A stretch of DNA of 64,000 nucleotides from Diploscapter coronatus (taxonomy: Eukaryota > Nematoda > Chromadorea > Rhabditida > Rhabditidae), in contig OZ038422.1 of assembly GCA_964036155.1 (NCBI GenBank), forward strand, positions 79,507,201 through 79,571,200, written 5' to 3'. How positions within the stretch are numbered: position 1 is the stretch's first letter; each line of letters begins with the position of its first letter. Made by a program: the position numbers and the translations under genes. The notes under the pieces were generated by a model that saw only the letters and a program-made list of their open reading frames with translations, was not told the origin of the DNA and did no database searches. Positions 12,270 to 26,050 of the stretch are shown in pieces.

Positions 12270-13520
12270 TCAATGACAAGCACTAACAGTTCTACAAATC
12301 GATGTGGCCAACATGTGCTCACTTTTTGCATCGCCAAAATATCGTATGAACTTGTCTAGTCTGGCCTAAAATTTTGTTGGTAATAAAGTTTTAGCTTTCT
12401 GAAAATTTACTTTGATATAGAAATTGCATGCTACCGTAGCAGCAGATCCAGCAATGATTCCTCCGACTCGCTCACAGAAATCCACCACGAATTTCTCGTT
12501 GATCTTCTAAAAGTCGAAGGAAAAATAGTCTATATAAAAGTCGCATTATTCAAGCCCTTTTCATTTTTTAATTCTCACCGCTTCCCCGTCGACATATTCA
12601 ATGGCATCCATCATGACATGCTGACAAGTATGACAGACGAGATTGCGAGTCAGATCATTCTGATCACGAGGTTCATCTGAGGAATCGATGTCAGGTTTTG
12701 TCTGAATTGAAATGAGTACGGTACTATTTTGTAGTCATTTAGAAGCATTTTCCTTTTAAATTTTTAAAAATGATATTTTATTACTCTAATCAAGTACGTC
12801 AAACAGAAAATGAAAACTTTGTCGTATTTTCCTGAAATATATTTTTAAAATTTGACCTCATTCCCATTCGGCCCTCTAGTGCTGTGGTGGAGATTCCAGG
12901 ATGATACGATCTCAAGAGAACACAATACCAGTGTAATTTTTATTAGTAGCATTAAAGTATGCTGCTTCTAAAACGAAGACGAAAATATGAAATGAGTAGT
13001 GTTTTGCATGTGCGACTTTGATATTTATAACTGATATCATATCATCCGGAGGATTATCGAATTGTATTTTTTAGTCGTCAAACCTGAAACGATATTGAAA
13101 TCTCATTCCGCAAGATATATTTTTAGGGATTACTTTGTCAATCATGATTCATTCATGAGCAGACAGATCAATTTTCACATCGGATTTTTATATTTGGTGA
13201 AGCTTAGTTTACCTTTTCTAATGCAAATGTTAGACAACAAAGTCCTTTATTAACCTTTTTGAAGACAAACAAATGAAAATGAATGAACTTTGACACTGCG
13301 TATGTACTGCATTTTTACCGATCAAAATGACATTTTAAGAGTGACAATAAATGAAATTATCCTCCCATTTTTGCACCTAAAATAAGCCCGACCTACTCAC
13401 ATTAGAAGGATCTTTATTCAGGTACTAAGTGGATTAAAAGACATGGTATAGTGTGGCAACTAAGACATGGGCTTGAGCAAAAATAAATACACATTTTGCG
13501 AAGAAGAACAGCTTTAACAT
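12270..13520 (-). CDS. Small secreted saposin-like (SapB) protein
   Basis: Three well-supported exons (12579-12701, 12411-12506, 12270-12365) are joined in phase 0. They encode a domain with six cysteines in saposin order: CHTCQHVMMDAIEYVDGEA, then DFCERVGG, TVACNFYIK, and ATSICRTVSACH at the C-terminus. Saposin-like proteins bind lipids; in nematodes some are pore-forming caenopores of the gut, but activity cannot be inferred here. The first exon is tentative: ATG at 13520 encodes a signal-peptide-like MLKLFFFAKCVFIFAQAH and would join in phase 0 through a weak donor (GTCTTA near 13466, or GTTGCC at 13460) across an intron of about 760 nt. This would give about 125 residues. The mature domain is confident, the start exon is not. 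Confidence 0.75.
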
Positions 13521-14427
13521 GACGAACTATCGTACAGTCAAATTAGCGTCGAATCTGCTTTAAAGAAATTGCAAAATGACCGCACAGAATATGTAATAAT
13601 TACCTGTATAAAATATAGACATGTAATTTCGTTAAGAAAACGGCATTTTGAGAATAAGTTCTTTAGACGATGATTCTGTGGAAATGGTTATTCTGGATTT
13701 AAAAGCGAAATTTATAATATAGACTTTCTGAAGCATGTTTGAATCCAGGATAAGCTCGAATCGATACTTTAAAATGTGCACTCTTCTCCAATTTTGAATA
13801 AAATTGCAGAAAGTGCGCATCTTTGTAAAAAAAAAAACATTTTCTTTGGAAAGAAAACTTCACAGGTGTAGTAGTGAAAAGTGTAACAGCAAAAGAAAAA
13901 TATCCCTAGTCCTATAAATTACCTGAAAATCGAACAGTGGTAAACTAATTTTAGAAAGAAAACTGAATAAAGATATCCGTCTTAAAATTAAATTTAATTA
14001 AAATTAACGATTTTAGATATGGTGGCTAAATATTAAAAATTGGAAATTTTCTCATTTCAAAATATGCCCGTTACTCGAATGTCAATTAAGATCGGAGCAG
14101 AAATTTCTATTTTGGAAAGAAGCAATATTTTAAAAATAGTTCACAAAATGGAAGCGTATCTGAGAAAAAACATAATGCAAGAATAAATTTCACATTGGAA
14201 ACTTATTCGATTTCTTCTAAAAATATTATTTCTGCTCCCGATATAAAAATGAAAGGCATTAAAAAAGAAAGTATCGAATGGGGTTTGAATTTGAATTATT
14301 ACCAAACAACACATTGTTCCTGAATGTTGGTTAGCTGATGCGTGAACGATTTGATGAGGACGTCCTAGCTCGAGAAGGCCATCTTCAGACTAATTGAGAA
14401 TGAGCTCCGACTGATCATTCGCTTCAT
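13521..14427. other. Intergenic region upstream of the saposin-like gene
   Basis: AT-rich, about 0.9 kb. It probably holds the saposin-like gene promoter and the 3' UTR of the carrier gene (nearest 100-200 bp below 14428). No coding segment or structured RNA was recognised. Confidence 0.5.
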
Positions 14428-17400
14428 CTACAGCGTGTGCAGCATGTAGACAACCACCTCGTAAGTGCCCATCGTTATCGCTGTGTTTGGCACTGTGCGT
14501 AGCAACTGTAAGGAATAGTTCATCAGAAAATCAAGAGAATGAGTTTATACTGAAGTTCATCAAGAGCAAATCTTGCTGACTTCTTTGTATAGGGTTTGCA
14601 TATCAATTTTTATTCCTGTGCCAAAAAACCCCTATATTTCAAAACCAGAAATTTGACAAAAGCCAAATAAGCTTCAAAATTCCTTGGTTAAAAAACCAAA
14701 TTTTATGCTTTAGAAAATTTATTAGGCAAAAAATAGATTTCCCGTTTTAATCCACGCAAAATTTGATGATTTATCTAATTAAATAGAATAATTTAACCGA
14801 AAATTTCCTACCTGGACAGACAATCCCCTGTACATGTTCTTCCATCCCTCCTTGTAGAGTCCGTAGAGCGTACTGAAGAAGCCTCGCTTCACGTCTGACT
14901 CCTCACGAAGACGCGTTCGGACCACTTCTGCAAGCATCAAATAAAATCGAGTTATCCCTTTAAGATCTATCCACCCTTGTAACTAGGATAGGTAAATGTA
15001 CGTCTAGATCTGACAGATAATCCCAACTCTAATCGATGAGCGGATCACTTGGAAACAGAATATTTCTATCTCAATTTTGGTCTAGTCACAAAATCAATAG
15101 ATATAATACTGAAAGAAGTGATAAAATGATTACCATGCGGATAGGCAATGATGCAAGCGAACAATTTAGCGATGCCACCTGCTGCCATGAATCGCAGAAA
15201 GTCCTGAATATTGTACTAGAATCATCTGACCAAAGCATTTACTCAATAAAAATATCAAAAATCATTTCGATTCGAGGTCTGCTTTCTACCCATCAAATCA
15301 GTTATTTTTACTATTGTATATAATATCATTTCGATCTCAGAATAAGTGGCCAAGAACTTGAAAACTTGACAAATTTTTGAAACATTCGTCAAGAATTTAG
15401 GAAGAGCGTAAGCATTACCATTTTTCCCTTGTCGGAAGTGGGATTTCCATTCTCGTCCTCCTCGGCCCTGCTGAGCTGCATGGCAATGCCTCTCAACTGC
15501 TCGTAGATCACGAACTGGATCATCGTCTCCGAGACACCCGCGTACGAGGCTGTTACGCCCTGGAAAACACAATGATAAATTAAAGACGGAGCAGTTTCCA
15601 GCTATTTTAGTTTACATTTAACAATTCAAATGCTTCAAATGTAGCCAAAAGCTATAGGAACATCCTTTGAGACTTATCCAAAGTTGTTACCCGTAAAATC
15701 AAAAGTAGAAGTCTATGGATTTCTATTTTTCGATCCCCAAATTTTCAAGAAATACGAATTTCCAAACCACTATAACTTCTCATCTAATGATCGTAATCAC
15801 CTCAAATCAAGACTAATTTCACTCTATACGCTCTAAAGAACACCATAAAACTTTCTGAGATGATCTGAGTCGGGCAATGGATAGTTCTGGCATTTGGAGG
15901 AGTGAACTACTATTTTAGACTTTACGGTATTTTTTAAAGGAGAGAAACTAGTGCAGCTCAACTACTTAGTCAATATTAGCTTCCTATATAGCACTTAATG
16001 AAATGTATTTCTATCAAACTTTAAAAAAAAAAATACCTTGTAAAAACCCCGTATTCCCTCTCGTTTGTAGACTCGTCGGATCATTTGCAAGATGCCGATT
16101 TTGCCCTCGTGCAGCTGCAGCCGCGTCTTCACCAACCAGATAGGGTTCACTGCCGTTGCCGCGACGAAGCCTGCACAATTCATATAATTTTCGTGTAACT
16201 TGTCCGCATCAGAAAATTTTAAAAATTAATACATTTCCTATTCAATTTCACTTTATCGAAACTAAAGAAGTTTCGTCAAACTATGAATAGCCATTTTCAC
16301 ATGATAAAAACGCGATTAGTGTGAAGATTGCAGCCGAAAAACCGACCACTTGCAATTATTTTCTCCGCTTATCAAATCCATGATTTTCTTAATGAGTCTA
16401 CGCATTCCCTTATCAGGCATTTCAGCCATTTCCTTAGTCTATAAAAATCCATGGAATCGTTGCGAAAATCAATAGTCCAAACATTAGAGTTCGCAAAATT
16501 ACAGGAAAACATTGATTCACAAAATTTGATATTTCTTTCGAAATTATTCTAATACGTTTCAAAAAGAAGTCGAATAAGTAAGATAAGCCGGTATGTATTG
16601 GGCATATGATCTCTTCAATTATTATAAATAGAAGAGGTAATAATAAAACAAGATAAATTATTCTACCGGCAGATCCAGCAGAGACCATGTGGACGATGGC
16701 GCTGTTTGGCACGAAAATGTCTGAATCATTCCAGTATCGCTTTGAAGTCGAATACGTGTAGAAATACACTGCTCTAAAATGAAAAAAAATTAAAAAATAA
16801 AGGGAAAAGAGCATACTTTGAAGGTGCGACACCTATCAGGTTGGGAATGAGTCCTTTGTAGAGCGCGGAAAATCCTTCGTGCCTCCAAATATGTCTGAAA
16901 TCAAGAGTTTCATGAAGACGATGAATTTTATCATTTTTCCATGATAATTAGAAGTTCTTATTGTTTAGTTGGGCAATTTATATCTCTAAACAATGTTTTC
17001 AGGAAAATATCAATATCAGTTCAGGTTCAATGTCAGAGGGGACACCGAAGAAATAAGAAAAGTATGTTTCGATAAATGCAAAAATATTTGTGAAAATAGA
17101 ATAAAACATTGAGCTTGAACGCCATTGCAGGTCTTAAATTCTCTACAACTAAAAGTGCATACGTGAAATATCTGAAGACCATGAAGGAGCGCCGCTCGCG
17201 AATATTGGGGTCGATGTCGCCGACTCGCGACGAGAATCGCGCCACGTCAATCATTGGCATCGATAATCGGTCTGCAAATTATTCTGATTGCAATTTTTTG
17301 AAGCTTAGAGAATGGAAAATGCATTTTTCAAATAATCTTTAAACCAAATGAACATCCAAAATCGATAACGTGTTGAAATTTTCCAATATTATAAAAAAAA

Positions 17401-18040
17401 TATTTCAAAAATCGTAAATGAATTTTTTTTAAAATCAGAATTATTGCATTTTCGAAAATCCTTACCAGATTGTACTCGTATGAGCGGTATGCCCATCCTG
17501 CCGACGAAGCTGGGCGAGAACCGGGAATACCCATTTGGCTTCTGCCCGCCCCCATTCGAATGGCCGTGCGATGAAGTGGTGTGTTGATTGCCTAATGCAT
17601 TCTATGACGAGGGTTCAGATTTGGGTTGATTTTTGTTTTTACAAAAATCACTCCAATTCACCTTGACTTGTGCTTGGCGCAGTCGGTATGATGCCTCGAC
17701 TCGACTGCATTCGAGTTTTGATTACCTCAAGGGGACATGTGATCGCTGTGCCTGGAAATAAAATAATTTCTGCAAAAAATAATCAAATTTTCAGTTTAAA
17801 ATATTTTTGATAGGTTTCAATGAACAACCATTTTGTGGAGAGATCAGTAAGAGCAGCGGATAACTTCTCTCTAGTGGGCGGGTTATTTAAAGTTCTTTTA
17901 TGAAAATGGAGCAAACATATAAAATCTCTTAAAATAAAAAAAAAAAAGAATAGGCAACCCGCAGTCCCTCCTGCGGCACCGCCGATAAAGTGAATGAGGG
18001 CTTCTCTGTCCATGAACATCCCGCCCGAATTGCCTGACAT
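14428..18040 (-). CDS. Mitochondrial carrier, SLC25A33/36-like pyrimidine nucleotide transporter
   Basis: Eleven exons (from 17959-18040 down to 14428-14505) sum to 1131 nt, 376 residues. The three carrier repeats are all present with their signature motifs: CPLEVIKTRMQ, NPIWLVKTRLQLHEGK and YPHEVVRTRLREE. Other carrier blocks are [61 protein letters not shown], and the C-terminal TVPNTAITMGTYE. The tryptophan in the second motif and the long Ser/Gly-rich loop after repeat motif 1 resemble SLC25A33/36 (UTP/pyrimidine exchange for mtDNA and RNA synthesis in the inner membrane). FAD/folate carriers also have the NPIW motif and are the main alternative. The first intron uses a weak GTTGCC donor at 17958. 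Start at 18040 reads MSGNSGGMFMDREALI. Confidence 0.92.
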
Positions 18041-21000
18041 CGCATTCGATTAGTCGATCTGCCACAATTCTCAGCGTCCTCAATCCTCGGCTTATTTGCA
18101 GGAAAAACTGAAATATTCGAGAATTTTCAAAAATCGATTTTGCCGAGATTTTTTACGATAGAAATGAGAGAAATTACGAGATTTTCGATGGAAATATGGA
18201 TTCTAGAAGATAGAATTTGTTGCAGGAAACCCGAAAAGAGAATAAAAATCGATAGTTGAAATAAATTTTTGAGCAATAAAAACGATTTGCATCATGGGAA
18301 TACAGTGAAGAGAAATGGACGCAAAAACGCACCAAAACACAGACGTTGCGGAGAAGGAAGAGAAAGACACTTGGAAAGAAAATGGGAAAGACAGGAGGGG
18401 AAATATTGCCAATGGAAGGCTCTAATCAATGAAGGAGCATTCCGAGCGGAAAATAGGAGATTTTGGGGAGGTTAGAAAAAATCTCTTATTACATGTCGAA
18501 GAATAAGAGCAAAGACTGACCAGGATAATTTAGAAATTAAGATATTTGCGGGCCTCTGGTAAAATACGTGGATTTTGGTGAAAGTAGATGCTATTTGAAA
18601 AGTTTAGCTCAAAATAAAAGTACAACGAGTCTGATCTAAATTCGAAGAAAAACATCAACTTTTCTAAACCCTTTTGGAAATCTAAGATAGTGCGCAAAAT
18701 GCACTCGAGTACATCGTACTAAAGAGCAGGATGATCAATTATGCATTCCTAGGTCTTTGGTCTTTTATTGATTAGGAAGGGAGACAATCGAGGGATCTTT
18801 TCATTTCTCAAGAGGAGCACGTGAATTGTTTCGAAGGCGAATCAATGAAGGATGAAAATAGAGGCTCTGGGTTCTTCAATAAAAAATGAAGAAAAAATTT
18901 AATTAAAATAAAAAATAGAAGATCTAGGCCTTGAAATAAAAAGAATAGAAGGACCCACAAAGTGGCATGTGCAAATTCAGAGCCAAAAGGCGTTGTTGAG
19001 ATGTAAGTATTTTGCTATCCAAGTTGCCTGAGTTATTTCGAGCCTTTCCACTTTTAAAAATAGACAACAGCAGCGGTCGATTGGAGAAAGAGAAATAGTG
19101 AAGGAGATTGAAGAAGGGAAAAGACCGAGAAGAAAGAGAAATGGGGATATCTTGAAGAGAGTGGAAAGAAAAAGGTGAGAGAAATATTGAAGATCTTTGA
19201 AGATGATGAAAGAAAGATAGTGATGATAAAAATAGCGAGCGATAGTGATAAAACGATATGTGACAGGCGATTTTCCATAATATTTTTCATAGAATGAGAG
19301 AACAAGCATTTGTGAGAGACGAAAAGAGTAAAGACAAAGGGAGAATAGTGTATGAAACATAGAAACACAAATATAAACAAGGGAAAATCACGTGAAGCGC
19401 GAAAAAAATCCCTAAATGTGAAGGATGAGCGATAAGGGAAAATTGAGAGGAAGAAGACGAAAATACGGCATCTGTGAACGAGTGAATTTTGTTTATGGGT
19501 GCACTCATTTTGCAATCGAGATTCATTTTCATAGGTTATTTGAAGGAAAAACGTGACCCAATTTTATCACGTAGATATAAACTGACTATGACGATAGTTT
19601 GATATCTCGGTGATTAAGGAAAATATTTCCTAGAGACGATAAATCTAAAGCCTATGATTTTTCCCGGACGAATTGAAAGACTAAGCAAAATTGATAAGCT
19701 TTCAGAAACGTAATCTGAGCTCATTTAAATTCCGATTTTAATATATAGGAGATAATTTAATAAAGCATGGGTCGTATAATTTTCAGTAACATGAGCATCG
19801 CAAAATCTGAAAATCGCACAAATGCAAATGCATAAAAATGAAAATAATCCGCACCTTCTGACATTTGCGTCACAAACACATGAATTCCAAATGAATCGAT
19901 ATCATTTTATCACTTTTACCCTCGAAACTTCACAAAACAATCAATTATCGATACTTTCACTGCTATCATCAAATGCCAATTGGAATCGAAAATTTTCAGG
20001 GGTTGGAGTTTAAAAATCGTAAATTTTTAGTAGTCATGTTTTTCTTTAGAGTCTAAAAATATATAAGTGATTCCAAAAGGTAATGACTAGTCAAGTTTCA
20101 TGTGATGTCGGTGGATTTTTGATCGGCACTAAAATGACTAATTTGGAAGAATTTTACTCATGACAGGAAAATGATTAAATGATTTGGTAAACATTCTGCT
20201 AACAAAACTTGCGTAGAATATTTATTTGAAAGATGAACTCTATTATGCAGCACATTTTAAATTTCAAAATCAAAAGACTAACTGATCAAATGTACCCAAG
20301 TTTTCCGCCTTTGATAACATGAAAAACAAGTAATCGAAACATTATCATATTATGCCTTGCCAATAGTTTATTTTTGAAATTCCCCCCGCTATAAAAATAG
20401 TGGGGAGTCAGAGAATGGCAGAGGGAATGAAATTTGGCAAATTTTGGAATATCTTTGTCTCATGTTAAGTGGTAGTGATAGAAAACAAGCTGAATTACTC
20501 ATTCGTCGCCCGAAATGGCGTGCACAACAATTTTATCGCCTTTGTTTGGGGAATTTTAAGGGTGATTGTGAAATGAATGGCGAAAAATAAACGAGAGCTA
20601 TATTTCGAAAGCTCACGGGGGCACTTTCGAATTGAAATTAGAATCGATTTGAGTCTGCTAGTGCTGATAGTAAAAACGATTGAAAAATTATACAATGCTC
20701 TGGTCGAAATTTCAAAATCTTGTAAAAAAGACTCAGTTTATACGAATTGTCTTAGACTCTCTAAATAGACAGGCTTCAGCGAAAATCTAATTGAACGGAG
20801 TAAGCCAACCCAACAGCATTTGTCAGGAAATGCAACTTTATGACCGCGTTTTTCCTGGAGACTAAAAATAGCCTCCCCGTGCCGACCGAATGACAAGCCA
20901 CTGCGCTGCACAAAGTGATCTGGGGAATAGTGAGAGTAAGTCGATATCTCAGGAAAGATCACTTATACTTTGCAGGAAAAACTTTCGAAGATTTATTGAA

Positions 21001-24000
21001 AACCTTTAGAGGATTTAACAAATTTGTAAAAATCGGACCTTGTTCAGAAATCAAGAGAAGCATTTTAGTCTCAATTTATCTCAATAGAAAGCTGATCTTC
21101 ACGAATTACTTTGAAAGAACAATCGATGGGCTCAAAACTCGAGGTTAAAAAATTCTGCAGAAAATTGATTAATGACTCTGCTAAAATAACGATTTTGGAA
21201 CAGGACCAAAGATTCGTGAAAAGTTGTGCTGCAAGAAAATAAATCAAAATAAGCTTCTCTGTGATCTAGTATCTAGGAGTGAGAAAGTGTAGTGTGGCAG
21301 AAAAGCAGTCAGGACAGGCAGGTTGTGTCGAGTAGAGATTTTGCAGGCCTTGCGTCTTTCCTCTATCATCGAAAATGTGAAGGTAGAAGGCAGGCCAGGC
21401 AGTCAGAGCGATGAGAAGGGTTTTTGTCTTTAACCACTCCGAATTTTTTCGTTTCGATTGTTGTAAGAGAGACGCGGACGCGACGGAAAGAGAAGCAAAA
21501 TCATGTGGTGTTCACGGACCGTGCCAGGTCCAAATCACATGACCGCACGACTCTCCTTCTCTACCTATTCGCCAACGCTGCAACTAATAGGGATGCAGAA
21601 GAAGAAGAGGAGTTCACTTTACCTCATCACCCATGTTTCAACATGGAAGTGATAAAGATGCAGAGAACGGTGATAAATTTGCCACAATCACATGGCTTCA
21701 GATGCGCTGTCTTTGAATATCATTCGGCAATGGCATGTCTAGAGATACAGGGAAAGTCGAACTGATCTGTACCAAAACTGAGTCTATCAAGCTTCCAGTT
21801 CTTCTAAGAGGAAGAAGTCAGACGCGTGTATGAAGTCGAAACGAAATGTTTGATATCAAAGGTTTTTTTCTAAAATTGTTTCAATATAGTTGAGCAGTAT
21901 TCAACATGAGAAGAAAACATGATAGATTCCTAAAACTAGACTATTTTACCTTCTTCTTTTCTAATTCAATGAATGCTAAACAAGCAGAAATTATCAACGA
22001 TGTTCAATTGTTCAATCACGGGATCAGCAAAATAAAATTGATGTTCAAAATAATTGATTTTCTGACTGCAAGGGAATATTGGGTGATGAATGTTGTGATG
22101 CGAAAATGTCTATTTTGTTTGAAAATGTTATTATTTTAGTGTTCTTTGAAATAACGATTCTCGAGTATCTTCTCATGAAGATCTAAAACCGGCTATGATA
22201 CGTCACAAGATAGGATAATAGGAAATCGCTTCCAGAGGCAAATTTAATAGTCAAACGCTACCCATCTTTTATGCAGCTATCAAAAATGAGTAGATATTCA
22301 TTTCGTTTATCGAGTTCATGAAGTCGAGTTGAAAATACCTATGGGTCTTGCGGGTATTTATTTTTACACCTCCTCATTTTCGAGACCAATACGAACGAAG
22401 TTGAGATTGAATTGGGGAAAAGCGTTCGTTTTCTGAACAAACACTCCAAATTGGTTGAGAATGTGTAAAAATAATAGATGCTACAATTCTTGGAGATTGG
22501 AGACGGAATGACAGGATAGGAGGTGGAGGTGGAGATTGAAAATGCAAAATACACTTGTTTACCACATTGCCTTGCAAGACTATTTCAACAACTTCTACAC
22601 TTTGCACAATTTTACGAGGTTTTATCTGAAACTTTGAATTTTTCACGAGTTTTGTTGAACTTTGTCGACATTCAATCTGACCGTCAATTTCTCCAACCTC
22701 GACTGTGCAAATAAACTAAAATTCGATAGACCAAAATGTAATTTCACACGAATGTTACTTTTATGAGAATGTGAATTCCCTTTCCCGTCAAAGAGAAGGA
22801 TGAATATTTCCAGGGGAATATAGTTTGCTAAAATCAATATTTCGCTTCCTTTATATCATTTCGTCGAGAAATGAATGATGCAACAATAAACAGACTCTAC
22901 GGTGGCGATTTTTCCGCTCTTCCGCAGGCTGAGATGGGACAGTTCTTATTTTCATTCGGGAATTGAGATTCCTTTTGCTTGCTTTTAAGATGCTTGATTT
23001 CTCAGATGTCACTAGATGCTATACTATTTCTTTGATTTTCTAACTAACTGAGTTTCTTCTAAAATTATTCCCTAACTTTTTCTTTCAAATATTTAGAATT
23101 TTCAAAATTCACCTCATCTTCTAGATCTTTGTATCCTTAGGAATCTCAGATCTTTTCCTCTTCTTTCGAAGTCTTTCACTCTCTTCGATGTCTTGACTAT
23201 TTTTCTTTCTCTTTGGTCATGACATGCGCACTGTCTGCTTCTCTGCCACCTCACATTTCTCTGTATTCCCTCGTTAGCATTCTTTGTGAAGAGAGTGACT
23301 GTGTGAGTGTTTTCTCTCAATTCAATCACTGACATTATCGATTAGTTCGGTCGAGAAGGACAATACATTCCGACTCTTTTCTACCTTTGCTTTTTCACAG
23401 CAAATTTTGTATCTGTAAGTTTTTTGCCAATTTGTGTTTCGTTTTCTTTATTTTCCCTGTGAAAATGTGCTATCGTTCGAAATATCATTCGATGACAAAA
23501 ATAACTTTATTTTATTGTCTGGCACTGAGTCAAATTTTCTTTTTCCCTACTTTTTATCTAGCGGTACGAAATTGGACGCGATCAAATATGGTGCTGATTG
23601 ATTGAAAATAGCAGAGAATTATCAATTTTCGAATTTATCATGCTGAAACTGGAAGTTCTATCGATTTTCTGTTATCAATATGATTTGGAAACCATCAATT
23701 TACAATTTTAGGGTCGCTAAAATAGAACTTTAAATTCATTTTCGGCCTTCATTAAATGTCTAAAATAGGAAACTATCGATTTTCTCTTATTGTTTTTAGC
23801 AAATTTCCCAATTCGCCTAAAGACATAAATTCCCGTCGAATTATTTTTCGGGCAACAAAAACTGGAATCTATCGATTATCTGTAGCTGCCAGGCTGACTG
23901 ATAATATGATAGGAGATAAGGGAGAGAAGATGCAACGGTTGTCGTCGATTAGGACGATCGTTGCTTTCCACAACCAGCAGCCGGTCGATTGGTCGATTTC

Positions 24001-26050
24001 CCTTTCATTTGGCGCGTCTTGTTTTGTTGCAGCGTCAGTTCTCTGTCTCTTTGCTTCTCTCCTCCCTTCCCCTGTTCTTTCTCTCCCATCATTCCTTGCA
24101 ACCCCCTAGCCAATCGATAATGCAGGCTAGTGCGGGCCCCGAAGAAACGCTCCCTTTTCTAACGCTTCTTACCTAGTTTTTCGTGTTTTCTCTAGTTTCT
24201 CTATCAGAACAGTCATATTTCTCAGTTTATCATATCGCTAAATTCAATTTTGACACCTTATCACATGATTAGGAATATCAATAGGAGACTAGGCGATATA
24301 CGAAATTGCATATTCTGGATTTTCGAGAACTCTGTTCAGCTAGATTTTGAAAACTTTAAGATGTAAGTTAACGTCCAAGAACAATTATGAAAACACACAA
24401 CCTGAAGTTAGCGTTCATATGTAGCTTTATCATGCGATATCTCTTAACACAGTCGCTGATTTCAGCGTATATAATTAAATTACTCTAATGATATGTTAAG
24501 AGTGTTCTTTGAAAACAGCCTAAGATATTAAATCTATACATATGTCCCACCGGATATTTATTGAGTTACCTTCGCGGCAATGAATAAACCCCCTGGGCAC
24601 GTAGCTACATTTTATATTATTGAAATGGTTGTTAAATGATGAAATGATACGAATACAAAATTCTCGTATGATCTCTATTTCTATTCTATTTTCTATGAAA
24701 GAGAAAGGACTTTATTTCCGATTTCCAAATACACTTAAACTGCGTTGCTAGGAGTACCATCGCTATATAGGGAATTGGTTATTATTACCGCGCCTCTAGG
24801 TACTAGGTAAACTTATCGCCCAGAAGTTTACGCATATTTGTGCTAGTCTTGCTATTATTATTGACTAAATTCCAAATAATCTCTAAATCCAATCTAATCT
24901 ACGACCAAAAAACTTGTTTATATTCTCCGTATACGTCATCTTAGTATTGCGATTTTTCGCTGTTATCCCAGAATAATAATATCGAGATTATATGAAGAAA
25001 ACCGTATGCATAATTTAGTCCTTTTATGAAACTTCCTCGACGAATTTTCGCATAACTTATCACTTGGATTGATTTGCCGACATTGTTTTCCTTCGTATCA
25101 TAGCCAAATGGTGATGTGGCAGGAATAACGTTAGTGAAAAAGTTGAAGCATTCAATCACTCGTCTGTAAGCCAATCGGCTGTCAACAATACATTATCAAT
25201 TTTCTCGGGTTTAAAGATCCCGCCACAATATTAAAAGACGAAAGCACATGATACGAGGAGGAAATAATGGGTTCAATACAATAGATGTGCAATTATTCTG
25301 GCAATCATGATATTGGAGAATAGCTATAATTGAAGTTTAATTGATCAAATGAAAAGTTTCTAAATTGAAACCTTATAAAATGAAAAATAATTGCATTTTC
25401 CACTGCATTGAACTGAACCTCGCACATAAATTTCGCGTATATACCTTCAAAGCCCGTATTTTCAGATATCGTACAGTTTGACGGACTCGGCGTTTCGATT
25501 CGTGCTTCCTTCGGACGCCACCCATCCCCTTCTTTATCTGTATGGCTCTAACGGCAGTCGAATGCCACTCCCTCAACCCACACAGCCTCAAGTGGGCAGT
25601 ATTAATCAGGTACTTATCCAAGAATTTTAGGGTAAATGTAATATCTTGAGAAAAAAGAAAACTTCCATAATAGCAACTAAGCCGATCTTCTTAACTTTAG
25701 AAGCTCAATAGTCATGTTGAAAATATACCTTCATAAAAATCCCAATTTTGGAGAGGACAAATTAATTTATTAAACTGGCTTCCTGCATTTGACAGAGTGG
25801 TGGTGAAATGATGGAATTCAGCTTTTCACACAATTTCCCCTACTCTCATCTTCCTTTTCTATTGTATTTGTGAATTTAGTCATTTCATCATTCTCCGTTT
25901 GCAAATTGCTTTCGCATTCAAAAGCAATACATAAGAATTATCTTACGCAGGAATTGATTTTCACGAACTAAAATAACAAAATGAAATTATTTTCTTTGGG
26001 GTTTTTCTATTTTTAAATACTCCATCTTTCAGCAGCATTCAATCAACTCA
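18041..26050. other. Gene-poor region of about 8 kb
   Basis: No gene could be supported on either strand. About 18290-18480 and 19030-19480 are strongly purine-rich on the plus strand, so open frames there on the minus strand are Ser/Phe/Leu low complexity and not gene-like. About 23100-23300 and 23990-24110 are pyrimidine-rich. The left end should carry the carrier promoter and the right end the promoter of the FHA/PHD gene. It may hold distal regulatory sequence or non-coding transcripts that cannot be recognised from sequence alone. Confidence 0.5.

Noticed and set aside
19054..19515. Open frame of 153 codons on the minus strand, and overlapping ones
   Set aside because: Several frames are open at once because the region is a purine tract; the products are Ser/Phe/Leu low complexity without motifs.
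20381..20406. TCCCCCCGCT / AGTGGGGA hairpin with TATAAAA loop
   Set aside because: The stem is short with bulges, and isolated; rho-type terminators do not apply to this genome.
21424..21765. 113-codon open frame in the gene desert
   Set aside because: No domain, no signal peptide and no supporting exon structure; composition is not gene-like.
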